Shown here: positions 11,026 to 23,567 of the stretch, one piece after another | How positions within the stretch are numbered: position 1 is the first letter of the stretch | How the letters are laid out: every line of letters begins with the position of its first letter | From: Chondrosia reniformis | Lineage: Eukaryota > Porifera > Demospongiae > Chondrillida > Chondrillidae | Direction of reading: 5' to 3' | Assembly (NCBI GenBank): GCA_947172415.1 | Contig: OX359192.1 | Coordinates: forward strand, 6,620,401 to 6,684,400 | Length of the DNA: 64,000 nt | Notes under the pieces: model-generated | Databases searched by the model: none | The model's input: the letters and a program-made list of their open reading frames with translations, nothing else | Told to the model about the DNA's origin: nothing | Program-made: the position numbers and the translations under genes

Positions 11026-14000
11026 ATGGAAGGTAAGATGGAAATAAAACACAATAGATATATTCCTCTTTTGAAAAGTGTAACGTATTCTTTCCTTTTG
11101 GGCGCAGCATCGGAGGCGGCATGTAAAAACCTTCATTCCCGACTGCACAGTGCGATCAAGCAGGTTAGATTTGTCTATAATTAATTGACGTTTCGTAAGT
11201 GTACTTTCATGATCGCTTGTCAGAACTTTTACTATCCGTTACTGTGTAATGCCTTAGTGCCAGATAGAATTTGGAGGAAAATCGGAAGTTGCTACAGACC
11301 AAGATGAATGGTACAACACATACATTGAGGGATTGGGTATGTACTATAGTTGAAATGTTTACATTGGTGCACGTAGTGTAATGACGCTGTGCTGTGAGTG
11401 GGAAGCAGTATTCAGTTACGGACTAAAGATGAAGTCTACAGCCATCAAGTAATCCTCTCTGACACACTGTACCTGTGTTAACCTACTGACACACTGTACC
11501 TGTGTTAACCTACTGACACATTGTACCTGTGTTAACTTACTGACACACTGTACCTGTGTTAACCTACTGACACACTGTACCTGTGTTAACCTACTGACAC
11601 ACTGTACCTGTGTTAACCTACTGACACACTGTACCTGTGTTAACCTACTGACACACTGTACCTGTGTTAACCTACTGACACACTGTACCTGTGTTAACCT
11701 ACTGACACACTGTACCTGTGTTAACCTACTGACACACTGTACCTGTACACTACAGGGGTGTGCTTTCTAGGGTAAAGGGAGATGACAGACTGTGGAGATT
11801 TGTAAAGGAGTTCCTTTCGGCTGAAGATACCAGTAGATTTCAATCTTTACCAAGTGTTCAGACTAGTGTGGGTTACTTCAGGGCATGGCTAAGGGGCTCA
11901 CTGAACGAGAGAACCATTGAGAATACATTGCATCTAATGCTAGCAGAGGAGAGAACCCTGAGGTTGGAATGTTATACAACACTGAAACATGCTGACACAG
12001 CTGTTATATGTCATTATGCAGGTTGCATTATGAGACCACAGCATTTATGCTGAATCAGGAGTGCAGTAGTACCCTACCAATAATGGCTGCAGGTACGTAC
12101 CAAACTTGAGTAGTACAAATGGTAACCATATTGTTCCAATTATTTAATTATTCTTAATGGTAGGGCTTAACTCAATTGTGTTTGCACTGGCCTTGAACTG
12201 CCCAACTCTAGATGCTGGCTACAGTAGAGTTGAAAATGAGAGGGTTTTCCCCAATCTTTATGAGAGTGCTCATATTGAAGGTACTTGTGAATGTACTAAG
12301 AATAGGCAGAAAAGAGTTATTTTTGTTTTACTTTAAAAACTCGTGGTTCAGAGGATTTCAAAGCAGTTCCAGTATTAAAGAAACACAGGAGAAAGACCTT
12401 ACCAGAGGCACGAAGTGACTCATTGTCACTGGGTGGGGTTGAGGGAGAATCGGAAGGCAGTGAATACATCAGTCACAACTCTTCTCAACTCAGCCTAACG
12501 TCTTATGATGATGGAGATTTGGTAAACTTCAATTCTCTGGGAGTGGAAAGCAGTTACAAATCTAAATCATGTGAGCAACTACTGGAGGATGCTTATCATG
12601 CGTCAAAGAATGTCCTCGGCTTACCAACAGTTGAACAAAGAGTAAGCACACACGTCTTGTCAGCAAGGTGTGGCTTTGATTATGTGTTCACCTCTTTTGG
12701 AGTGTAGGATTCCATCATGCATACAAATGAGGAGCTCAGACAGGCATTAATGAGTGTTGTAAAGGCTAAAGAGGGACTAGAAGAGGAAATGAGGTATGCT
12801 GTGTGAAATGAGGTATGCTGTGTGAAATGAGGTATGCTGTGTGAAATGAGGTGTGCTGTGTGAAATGAGGTGTGCTGTGTGAAATGAGGTATGCTGTGTG
12901 AAATGAGGTATGCTGTGTGAAATGAGGTATGCTGTGTGAAATGAGGTATGCTGTGTGAAATGAGGTGTGCTGTGTGAAATGAGGTGTGCTGTGTGAAATG
13001 AGGTGTGCTGTGTGAAATGAGGTATAGCATGTGGAAAGTGGATACATGTATAGGACTTGCACTCTTTTCCATTTACTGTGTTGTGTATACGTACGTACAT
13101 AGGATTATGGAGGATCAACTAACGGAAGAAAAGCAGAGATCAGCAATGTTAGAAGTGGAAGCAAACGAGCTAAAGGAACATTTAAAGGAATCTGAAATGA
13201 GACAAAAGACCAGAATGGACGAAATAGAAAAGTATATACAGTACTAACATTATCATATTATCTACACATGTAGTTGTGTATGGAGATGTGTCAGTGGGTG
13301 CTGTCTTTTGGTTTACAGGGAAAATGATGTCTTGCGCGATCAATTGAAGCATTACATAAGCATGCTGCAGAGGCAGGAGGGGGCAGTCAAGGAGGATGAA
13401 ATGTCAGAAGTAGAGGAACACTTACAGTCACAACTCTCAGAGGTACGTGGAAATTTGACTGAACAGAGTTCCTCCTGACTACCAAATATTCAGTGGTGAC
13501 ATCTGTCTTCCTTAAGATGGCCAATATGTATGGAGAAGTTATGGAATTGAACAGTCAACTTCACAAACAAATTCAAGAAAGAGAAAGGACAATAGCGGAA
13601 CTGCAAACTAAAGCACTAGAGGTTTGTGAAATATCTGCTGTTACAAGTGAAGTACATACGTAACACTTATGGATATCAAGATATTTACAATTTCTATGTA
13701 CGTAACAGAGTTCTCAAAAGAAGCAAGGTGTTTCTCAGGAAAGATGGTTTGTTGTAATGTGTACCTACCTACGTATGTAGTTTTGCAGTGTCCAGTAACA
13801 TTTGTGTGTTTGTCTTCAGCCCAGTATTTGTCTGGATACCCTCTGTTGTCAAGGAGACGAAAAATGGAGAGACATTCCACAAATACCAAGTTCTCATTAG
13901 GATCTACAAGGAAGAATGGAATGTCTTTAGAAGATACAGCGAAATTAGAGCATTCCACAAAGCAGTGAGCCAATGTTGTACTTAATGCAATACTTGGTCG

Positions 14001-14536
14001 CACACATCACTCTAGTAGTAGATGTACCATGTTGAAAAGTGGTGTATTAGATTATTCATATTTGTTCTTTATTAGTTACAGAAAGAGTTGCCTGAAATAT
14101 CAAAGTTTAGCTTTCCTCCAAAAAAGGCTCTTTCATCTAAAGTGTGTAGGCTGCATTACAGCATTAAATTTAGGTGCACATGTATGTACGTAAATCCTTT
14201 TTAACCCATAGTCTCCAGAGGTTTTGGAGGATAGACGCTTGAGATTACAGGAATTTCTCCGAACAGTTATAAAACTTTGTTCCCAACCATTTAAATCCGG
14301 AAGTAAACAGAGGAGCCCGTATATAACAGAAAGCACGACAAAATCAAAATTTATCAAAATTTTTCCATTCTTTATGTGAGTCCTGTTAGCTGATATTATT
14401 GTAGAATGGTAAAGGTACATGTCCATGTGACCCTTATTGTAGAGAGGGCAACCCTCAGCAGCAGCAGCAGCAGCAGATTCCCACTAGACAGTCCAGTGAA
14501 ACATCGACTGCTGCCTCCCATTACAATGGACTCTGA
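11026..14536 (+). CDS. SNX29-like: Sorting nexin 29-like protein (RUN, coiled coil, PX)
   Basis: A phosphoinositide-binding trafficking protein. Exon 1 is tiny (11026-11032, ATGGAAG) and splices to SEAACKNLHSRLHSAIKQ. The RUN domain runs through CQIEFGGKSEVATDQDEW, AVFSYGLKMKSTAIK, GDDRLWRFVKEFLSAEDTSR and YFRAWLRGSLNERTIENTLH (about 11108-12240). A Ser-rich linker (12420-12700) leads into a coiled coil (12710-13625). The PX domain (about 13800-14280) includes FHKYQVLIRIY, WNVFRRYSEIRAFHK and FPPKKALSSKSPEVLEDRRL, with the RRYSEF-type and proline-rich lipid-binding motifs. The C-terminus has a short poly-Gln run and ends ASHYNGL with TGA at 14534-14536. RUN plus PX in this order is typical of SNX29. 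Two minisatellites sit in its introns. Confidence 0.85.
11461..11748 (+). repeat. 27-bp intronic minisatellite, about 11 copies
   Basis: The unit contains GACACACTGTACCTGTGTTA and is repeated with almost no variation; one copy has ACATTG and TTAACTT changes. It fills the intron between RUN exons ending ...STAIK and starting GVLSRVKGDD. Confidence 0.95.
12787..13022 (+). repeat. 19-bp minisatellite that multiplies a splice donor, about 12 copies
   Basis: The exon ends GAAGAGGAAATGAG followed by the donor GTATGC. The repeat unit is GAAATGAGGTATGCTGTGT (phase arbitrary), so every copy carries the same exon end plus donor; some copies read GTGTGC instead. The array is intronic, and the next exon resumes at RIMEDQLTEEKQR after 13101. 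The unit is 19 bp, so any downstream donor would shift the frame or meet the TGA in the unit. Confidence 0.95.
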
Positions 14537-14576
14537 ATTTCCCCCCATTCTCCTTGGAATTTTTAATTTGTTTGCA

Positions 14577-14606
14577 CATGGCGCCATCTTGTTCAAAATG
14601 ACGTCA
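14577..14606 (+). promoter_or_regulatory. YY1-like and CRE sites upstream of the long coiled-coil gene
   Basis: CATGGCGCCATCTTG (YY1-type CCATCTT core) is followed by the full palindromic CRE TGACGTCA at 14599-14606. Both lie in the 182 bp between the SNX29 stop and ATG 14719. Confidence 0.5.
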
Positions 14607-14718
14607 CTATTTGAACAACCACTTGAATTTAAATAATATGGCTACTTGGTAATCTCCTAAGCCAGTAGATTCTTTGTATCCTGAGTGTATTTTTGTATGA
14701 ATTTTGTATTGATTAATT

Positions 14719-17700
14719 ATGGCAGAGAGAGAAAGATCGCAACAATCACCTTTTGGGAGATCCCAATCACCAGAATCGATTGCATCCTCAGATTTCGAAG
14801 GCACCGATGAAGATGTACTTACAAGTCAAGTTCAAAAACTCTTGTCTGATATACAAATAATGCATAATAGTTGCGATGGCAGCTTAACTGAAGAATCTCT
14901 AGAAGAATTGATTGAAGTCGATGAAGAAACGGACGAGACCAGAAAGGTAAAAAGTATAATTTGCGTAGCTTAAAGATGCTATCAAAGCTTGTGCGTTTAT
15001 ACTGCAGAAGACTTTGGAGCAGCTTAGGGATGACCTTGCAGGAATGTCTATGGCCTACAATAAACTATTAGAATCGCTTGAGACGTCGAAGGAGGAAATC
15101 GGAGCCTTGTCCGAAAAGATAGAGGTTTGCGCATTGTGCAATATCTCCATTCATATACACGTTGGAGGTGTAAAGTGGTTGCATTTGGTATGAGCTTATT
15201 ATTAGCACATACATGCTGTGGTAGACTCACAAATAGGGAAGACCCTACAATTACTCATTAGTAGTGATAAATGCTACAATTCCTGTTCACAGGAGTCAGA
15301 GAATAAGGCACAGAATACCAATGAGGATTTGCTGGCCATTATTGTGTGGTTGGAACATGGCCAAGTTGTAAGTTTGCTTCTATGTATATGGAACAAATCA
15401 GGTTTGATGATAGGGTTTCACCCATAGGAACCACTTCCAGAACTGAAAACTGAAGTTTGTCAAAAACTGGTAAGTAATTGTCTATTAACCACTAACATGC
15501 AATGCACTAGTATGTACGTATTCTACATGCAGCCGAGCATACTAGAAAAGAGTGAAAATGAAAGCCTTAAAATGCTATCAGATAAAGACAGTACCATAGA
15601 ATTGTTGAAAGAAAGTATGCAAGCTTTGGAACAACAGGTTATTAGTGATTATTTGATGTGTTGTTCTGTATTGACAAGCAGGTTCACCATAATATATCTT
15701 AGGTAGCTGAGAGGGAGAGAAGGTCCCGCGATGAGAGACAACAGTTAGAGGTGCAGTTGGCAGATTCTAGGAAGCAGCTGTCAGAGATGGAGAAAACTTT
15801 GAGCCAGTACAAGACTAATTTTGAGAAGCTAAGTGTCAGAGAAACTCAGTTGAATGAACTGGTTGAGGATGGCAAAGAGGAGCAAGGCCTTATGGAAAGG
15901 AAGATAGCTGAGCTAGCCAATGATGCTGAGGCCCTTAGAGGTCAGCTGGAGAAGGGTGAAGCAAGGGAAGAGGATTATCAACACCAGGTCAGTCAACTGC
16001 AGCAGGAAGTGCAAGGGAAGGAGCATCAGCTGAAAGAAGAGTTGAAAGTTAGGAATGGTCTAGAGGAGCACATAGCTCAGGAGACTACAAAGATGGAAGA
16101 GCTGCTGGCTCAGAAGGAGCAACTAGAAGAACAGGTAATCAGTGATAAAGTGTACGTATGTAGTTTGAGGTTTGTTAACCAATGTTCTTCATTTAGCTTG
16201 CTAAGTTTTGTGAAGATTTGTCGCACCAGAAGAAAAAAATTGGTAACCTGGAAGAAGCAAAAGGACATTTAGAGAAAGAGGTATGTTGGTCAGATGGTGT
16301 GCTGGCAAAAAGAGGTTGAATTCTACAAGCTACAAATGGCATACATCAAGTTTAAGTATTATTGTGTGTAAGTGTAAGTGTGCAACTTGTCTTGCAGTTG
16401 GATGAACAATCTAATTTGGTTGAAGAGTTTAGGAGAAGAGCATTTGAGGTAGAAGAAGATGCAGCTGCCATTAAGAAGGACATCTCTGGAAAAGAGAAAA
16501 GGCTTCAAGATGTGATAGTTGCTCTCCAACAGCTGGCCAGGGAGGTGTGTCTTAGGGGAGGGGATGGGGATGGTAATTTGGAAGACTATTCTGCCAGCTT
16601 GGATGAAGCTTTGAGTAAAGTGTTGGGTGATATTGCAAAATTGAAAGCAGAATGGACAACTGTCAGCCAGGCTATAAATGAGAAGGAAATAACCATCAGC
16701 CATCTTTCAGGAGATCATAAAAAGCTTGTCGAAGAGGTGGAACAACTTCAAGAGAAGATAACAACATTAACAGCAATTACTACAGACAAGGGAGATGAGG
16801 TTAGTACTTCCTCTCTGAGAAGCGCAGGTTTGCAATGTTGTTGTTACGTATACGTAGCTATGGACTCCTGCATGTACGTACATATATATATATGTATGTA
16901 CTTACGTATGTACGTATATATTTAGGTCACAAGACTGCAAGATGTGATTTGCCAGCTTCAATCTGATCTGTCCACCACACGTGACAACTACAGACAGACT
17001 CTGGACAGTAAAGAGACTCTGGATGAGAGACTGAAGGAGATGGAGGCTGAACTGCCCCAACAGGTGCAGCTGCTACAGGAAGAACTGGCTCAGAAGCAGC
17101 TCCAACTAGATAAGCTTAACAATGAACAGGAGTCCCTCAGCGACGAGCTGCTCAAGTGCTGTCAAGATGTAAGTCATTGGCATGGTTGGGAAACTGATTA
17201 TCTACGTACTATGAACTGTTCTTTTAGATTGTTGCTAAGCAACAATTCCAACAGACTCTTGAAAGTTTGGTCAAGGAAAAGGACACAGAAATATCAACTC
17301 TCAGAGAACAGTTGGAAGCTAGGGGGTTTGAGAAGGATAGTATTCATAGAGAAGTAAGTACATAAGTATACATTTGGTTATATATGTGTGTGGAGCAGTT
17401 ACTTAGTGTGTGTATACCAACTGCAGCTTGAATATTATCAGTCTCAAGTAGATGCTTTGCAGTCACAGATGAAGATGAGAGAGTCCTTGAGCAGTGATCA
17501 GCAGAAGAAGGTGGGGGAAGCTTTGATAGAGATATTGATTGCTTGTACTTATCACTGTTTTCCCATTGTTCACTCTGTAAAGAACGATGAAGAAAAGAAA
17601 ACACTTGAACAAGAATGCCAGCAGCTGCAGTCTATGGTTAGTTTGACTTGGAGACCCAGTTAGATGTAAAACAATTAATTTAGCAAAAGGCATTTTTAAT

Positions 17701-20700
17701 ACTCTGTTTGAGATCTAATGCACAAGATGTGTGGTTAAGTCATGATAAGACAGTTTTCCAGACTTATGATTGTGTCACATATGTATTTTCACGCGTATGC
17801 TTATGTAGCTTGGAGAAAGGGATCAGGTCCTGACTGGTCTGAAGGATTGTACTGGGAAGTTGGAGAAGAAGTATAAAAGGGCTGAAAGAGATGTTAGCTT
17901 GACACTTACCATCTAATTGTTCCTTTACTGATGGAAAGTTAATTTCTGTTTAGGTGGCCAACCATCGTGATGTCATCAAGTCGTTAGAAGAGAAGCTGAA
18001 AGAGGCTCAAACTAACTTTGACCATCTTTGTAGTCAAGTGAGTCCATTAGAAGTGTACTAGTGGACTCACTAGCTTAGGTTATATTTTTTGACTTTTCTT
18101 TCTCATCAATCTTTTGTAATGTTATTCATTTAACTAAACATTTCACATTGTATAGTTAGCAGAAAGAGAGAGTGAGTTAAAGGCATGTAGAAAGTCGACC
18201 ATTTTATCAACTGAACAAATGACTGAAAAGGTAGAAGCAAATGTTCTTTTTAGTTATAATTAAATGAAAATATGTATCTCATTTATCAAAGATCAAAGAA
18301 CTGTCGATTGAGTTGCTGGGAGTTAAGTTGTCACGAGATGCTCAGATCTCTTCCATCCAATCAGAATTCTCTGCCTTATCACATGACCACCAGTCCAATG
18401 TGGAAATGCTTGAATCCAAAAATCATGAAGTAAATGATCTCCACTTGAAAATGTCGCAACTGGAATTGGAAATGGCCCAGCTACAACTCAGTCTACAGCC
18501 ACTGGAGGCCAAATTAAGTGAAAAGACTGAAGTTATTGAAACTTTACTGGAAACTAATAAGTGTCTAGAGACGGAAGTGAAGGCTTATCAAGATGACATA
18601 GCAAGAGTGAGTAAGAATGAAAAGGAGCTGAAAGATGAACTAGCCATGTGCCATGCAGCCTACAGTGACCTGCAAACAGTCCTGTCCAAGATGGAGACCC
18701 CACATTTGGTATGTATGCTTGAGATAGACTTTAAATGTAGATGGTCATTAACATTTTATTTCTCTCTAGTGGAATGTACTTCACGAAGACATTGACCAGG
18801 AAGGCTTAAAAACACAAGTTTGTTTAGTTTTTTTTTCTTATTTCACTTCATTTCTTATTACATGATGTATACTTAAATTACTACTCTGAATGTACAATAC
18901 TATTTGAGACATATTTACTATTATGTAGCTGATGAAACTGGAAGACATTTTATGTAAAACTCGTGACACAAAAGATCACCTGCAGACTAAGGTATGTGTG
19001 GATAGTTAACACTGCCACTGGTGCTCTCAGACGCTTGCTACCTTACTTAGCTGTTTCATATACAAGAACAGTTGTCTAAGGCAGAATCTGAGAAGGATTC
19101 CCTCCAAAACAAGGTACGTACTTCAGTTTAGTGAGTTTAGCATGTCCACGAGATACCATGCTACATATATGTATGCATAGTTGTCGTGGGAACAGTCAAA
19201 GAGAAAGCTGTTGGAGGCTGACTGTGATACATGTCAGAAGGACAGGCAGGCCAAGCTTGATGAGGTTAGTATTGAATTTGAATGAGGGTCTTGAGAAGTC
19301 AATTGGTAGTACAATTTCAGGTCACCAGGGAACTGCTTTTGGTGAAGTGTGAAAGAGATGATCTGAAGAGTAAATGTGAAAGCCTTGATAAATTGGTATG
19401 TATGAAACTCTTGAATTCCAAGAGAGAAGCAGTTGTATTAATGTTGTGCCGCTTTTGCAGGCAAGAGACACAAAGGATGATTGGAAAGAGGTGACGTCCA
19501 AGTTGGTCTCACTTGAAGAGCAGTACAAGTGTGAACATGAGTTTGGTGCCAAGATGACAGAAGAGCTTCAGAAGTATCACACCATGGTAGAAAGACTAAG
19601 GGGGGACCAGGAGGACAGTCAGGCTAAGATGGAAGTACTGCTGGGACAGATCAAAGAGCAGCAGTTGGAGGTTGGTCAATGAAGAACAACACTTGCAATA
19701 ATTATCTACTTTTTAGTGTTACATAATTATTGAACTTGATAAGTGATTGTGTTTCATTTTTAGTTGACTAAAGAGAGAGCTTATGGTGACCAATTCTTAG
19801 AGATGCAGAAAACTTGTTCAGAGCTGGAATTAGAACTAGCAAAGGCCTTATTGAAGCAGGAAGAAGTCAGTAGCAGTTTAGTCAGAGAGAAGGAACTGCA
19901 CAAAGAAGCTCTTTGTGAGGTATTTCATCCCTTTATTTGCATGTCACTTGGGCATGCTACTTTTTATGTATCTGTATTTACGTATCTATAGATTGAAAAT
20001 CTTCAAGCACAATTGACTGATTCCCATTCCCAAGTGACCCAGCTGAAGAAATCTAAACATGAAACTGAAGTGGAATTTTCTAAGCAATTAGTGAACAGTG
20101 AATGTAATCTGGTGAAAGTGCAAGAAAAATACTCTTCAAACCAACAGAAGCTTAATAGCTATATCAAGGAAATACGCAACTTGCAAGAAGAATTGGAGAA
20201 CACAAAGGCTTCGGAAAGCGACTCTCTAGAAGAGATTGAGCGGTTGAAGAATAGTCTCACAGCTGGACAGAAGGCACATCTAACCACTCAGAAAGAACTG
20301 CTTGCGACCAAGAGCAGCCTGACCACCAACCAGCAACTGTGCAAGAAGCTCCAGGAAGACTGTGATGCCATGGCCAGCCAGCTAACATCCTGGTCACGGG
20401 AGAACAGGTATGGCATGGCATACTATAACATGTATATGGTCCAGTGGAGAAGAAGTAGAGGGAGAAAGCTCTTGTATTCATCCGAATATCTCACTAGCTT
20501 TAGTTCCCCATAGGCCTTTTACTGTAAAGTAGATGTAGCATGTAAGAAAATGGTGTATTATTCATGTACATACGTACATGCTGATATGTTTATCCACTAT
20601 GAGTTAGTTGATACAAATGACCGTGTGTACCTTGTACTGTAGGAGTCAGCAGGAAGGGGTAGCTGACAGAATGAGGGGACTAGAGAAGGAAACTGCCACA

Positions 20701-21475
20701 CTGGAAAATGAGAAGGAGTGAGCATCACATGCTGACCTTGTGACAGTCATGTGATTAAACTTTTCCATTGTGTTATCTAGAACCTTACAAAGGAAAATAG
20801 AAGCCTTGGAAGCTACCAACAAAAAGCTTACATCACAGCTGGAATGGGCCAAATCCCTCTGTAAAACAATCAACTCTGTAAGGACATAGTTTTGTGATAG
20901 ATAATATAATAGTCAGTAAAGGTGTCATAACATTGTTTAACATTTTAGGCTGGAGGGCAAAAGAACAATTCTGTGACTCATGTACAGGCTACGTTAGATT
21001 TATCTATCAAACATCACCAAAATGGAACTAGTAGTGAGGATGCATCTGTACCCTTGGAGGAGAATACACAACTAGACTGGGAATCACAGTATGCTCTCAT
21101 GTTGAAGAGGGGCTTGTAAGTGAAGTCACATGACCATTTCCAAGGCAACCTCAGTAGCTTAAACCAGCAAAATGTTTTAATGTGCATATACATTGTGTAA
21201 ATATAGATCAGATACCAAGTTACAGACGGAAGTAGATGAGTTAACAGGTACCAGTACCCAGGATCCAGACAGCTTGGATAAAAAGTACTGGATGACCCGC
21301 GCCAACCAAGTGAGGAAATATCATATTTGTATGTGTACTTCTAGATGTTTTAATCTTTCTAGGTGCTCCCTCCCTTTAGCTGTCTCTTCAGCTCCAACAA
21401 AGTACTGAGTTTTGGTCAGAGAAAGTTCGATTGCTCTCTTGTCAGTTGGAACTTGCTAAACAGATCACACAATGA
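14719..21475 (+). CDS. Very long coiled-coil protein, function not recognised
   Basis: ATG 14719 opens MAERERSQQSPFGRSQSPES, a Ser/Pro-rich acidic head (SSDFEGTDEDVLTSQVQKLL). Almost everything after about residue 80 is heptad-like, Glu/Lys/Gln/Leu-rich coiled coil spread over more than 25 small exons, for example LADSRKQLSEMEKTLSQYKT, KELKDELAMCHAAYSDLQ and NLQEELENTKASESDSLEEI. The last exons read LQTEVDELTGTSTQDPDSLD and LQQSTEFWSEKVRLLSCQLE, ending AKQITQ with TGA at 21473-21475. A polyadenylation signal AATAAA is at 21570-21575. The total is probably about 1,400 residues. I see no GRIP, kinesin or other named domain. Golgin-, centrosome- or cilium-type scaffolds look like this, but composition alone cannot decide. 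One intron (about 20408-20640) contains a dispersed repeat copy. Confidence 0.8.
20438..20570 (+). repeat. Dispersed repeat family, copy 1
   Basis: This intronic stretch shares ordered blocks with 22811-22955: CAGTGGAGAAGAAG, then TATTCATCC or TCTTCATCC, TAGTTCCCC(T)ATAGGC, TTTTAC, and GCATGTA(A/G)GAAAATGGT. No coding potential or clear terminal repeats are visible. Confidence 0.7.
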
Positions 21476-22082
21476 CTCTCTACAAGAATTTTGCATGCTT
21501 TATAAAGTCACTATTTTTTCAAAAAAACTTTTTTTGTTTCAACTAATCCACAAACGATGTGCTTTTATGAATAAATTATAAAACATGTTCCAATAAGGTA
21601 TTGTGTTAGTTGTATGGGAACAGTCTGATTGGTAGAGGCCAAACCACTTCTACAGAAAGGAGGAGGGACAAGTGACTTACATAGGCTATTACTTGCTCAT
21701 CTGTAGGTAATACGTATATGAATTATATGAAGTAGGTAATTATACAACATCTATACACAATTTATATCAGTTATAGCAGTAAATATGAAGAATACAAGTA
21801 TTGTACATTACAAATGTACTGAAGTGATATCTAGCTACTTATTACTGTAACACTAACCGCTGTCTAGTGTGTAAGAGACTGGTTTCGTGTATCTGTTGAT
21901 ATAGTCTTTCGGACTTAGGAGTTCTTTGTGGTTCAAGCAATACTCTAAAACATCTAGACACAGAAGAATAATCATTTGCTCCATTAAGTAGAAGGTTCAC
22001 TGACTCCCCCTTTCATCTAACACATGCTTGTGCACACATCATGTCAATGGATTAGTTGATATAGAGCCATTTGGCACTGCAG
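21476..22082. other. Intergenic stretch between convergent genes
   Basis: This holds the 3' end of the long coiled-coil gene (AATAAA at 21570) and the 3' flank of the BLUF/TEX47-like gene on the other strand. No further coding exon or RNA gene is visible. Confidence 0.6.
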
Positions 22083-23392
22083 TCATCCTGAGTGTTCTGT
22101 ACCTTGTCTCGGCAGCAGATCGCTGGCCTTTGTCTTCAAGTCGTCCAGGAACTGCTTCAAAGCTGACTGCATGAACATGACCACAGAAGCACTCAAACAC
22201 TCGTCAGGTAGAGGTTGACATGAGGACTAACGTGCTCTAACGACCGTAGCTGCACCCCTATCTGATACAGGCTGTTCAACAATGCTGATACCTAAGTACA
22301 TCGGCACAGTATGAGAAGTACACGGCCATATTATATATATTATTACAGTATACGTATATAGATACATATATTAAATGGCAACTTACGACTTGTGGAATGG
22401 TCTCATTTGTTTCAAAGGTCTCCCCCTTTGGTAGGACAGCTATTTGAATGACTCGGTAGCTCCACTGAGCGTACAGTCTAGTCACATTACTGACCAGGGA
22501 GAGAATCTTGCTTCCCAGCAGTGGCCCCCTATTAGAGAGTGGATGTACGTAACTAATGACTGTCTCATCTTCTGTCCAAAGAGTAGTTGCTATCAGAGAA
22601 TGTACACTCACTTGCTGGCATTCAGCCGATACAAGTCTTCAATAACTGCTTGGATTAATTCACAGGTTCCCTAAGGCGGAATGCTAGGAGCCATTGAATA
22701 CAATGAAGGGGTCATTATCCCCACCCCTCTAGGGAATCCTTGAGACATGGAGATTTTTATCAAAAATTTGGGGTTACTAAATTAATAAAATTCCCAGAAA
22801 CGGCTGTCTGACCCAGTGGAGAAGAAGATGAAAGAAGGTAGAAAAGACTCCTGTATCTTCATCCAAAGCTCTCTTCAGGTGTAGTTCCCCTATAGGCTCT
22901 TTTACAGAATAGGCATATGCATAGCATGTAGGAAAATGGTATCTTAAGAGTTTTCATTTGTACACTTATGGTCCATTGACTATCAACCTACAAGAGACAC
23001 AAATCCTTCACCTCTAAGATATGGACGCAGTGTAAGGGATAGATCAAAAGGAGTCCGGTCGGACCATCCACTTGATATCTGTTCTGAACAGTTTTCGCAA
23101 GCTCTTCGTATCGCTCTGTTAGGGTAAGTTAGTACAGTTTAACTGATAATGAAGAGATATTACGTAGAAACATACTTCCAATTTCTCGCTTATCCTCAGA
23201 GGAGCTACTATTCAGTCGAGAAACGTACACTAAAGAATAGATTACGTTCTACACGCAAAATGAGATATGATTCAACGCGACCGTTTACATTAATATTAAA
23301 AGATTATTATTCACCTTGCTTTCTGACATTTCTTCCTTTTTGTTAATGATTGCATCTAAAAGGGAAGACAATTCATGTTCGTTCTGCGCCAT
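22083..23392 (-). CDS. Small BLUF-fold protein resembling TEX47
   Basis: Start CAT 23390-23392 gives MAQNEHELSSLLDAIINKKE. The next exon reads LTERYEELAKTVQNRYQVDG then PTGLLLIYPLHCVHILE, where the G-(I/T)-TGLLL...VLE pattern is the signature of BLUF/TEX47-type folds. Following exons: CELIQAVIEDLYRLNASK, then GPLLGSKILSLVSNVTRLYA with QWSYRVIQIAV, VSALLNSLYQIGVQLRSLEH, and SALKQFLDDLKTKASDLL ending GTEHSG with TGA at 22083-22085. The last junction uses a 65-bp intron and is the least sure; reading through would stop at about 22193. The flavin-contacting Tyr/Gln/Asn of photoactive BLUF proteins are not evident, so a light-sensing role should not be assumed. TEX47 has no established reaction. 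Confidence 0.55.
22811..22955 (+). repeat. Dispersed repeat family, copy 2
   Basis: In the largest intron of the TEX47-like gene. It has the same block order as the copy at 20438: CAGTGGAGAAGAAGATGAAAG, CTTCATCCAAAGCTCT, TAGTTCCCCTATAGGCTC and GCATGTAGGAAAATGGTATC. CTCATCCAAAGCTCT recurs at 43312. Confidence 0.7.
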
Positions 23393-23567
23393 TTTTAATG
23401 TAACTAGGCAACCATTTAGATATCTCCAAAACGTTGACTACAAAAATGCAAGTATTAATTGAAAAAATTGAATGTTGTCCTGGAATATAGCATTCGTTCA
23501 GTTAATTCAAATCATTATACGTACGTATATATATATACAAGAATTTAATATACACCTATCAGGATCC

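Noticed and set aside
11461-11748. CRISPR-like array
   Set aside because: Units are contiguous 27-bp tandem copies without spacers, inside an animal intron.
12680-13118. Minus-strand HFTQHTSFHTAYLIS repeat proteins
   Set aside because: Antisense reading of the 19-bp intronic minisatellite; no coding support.
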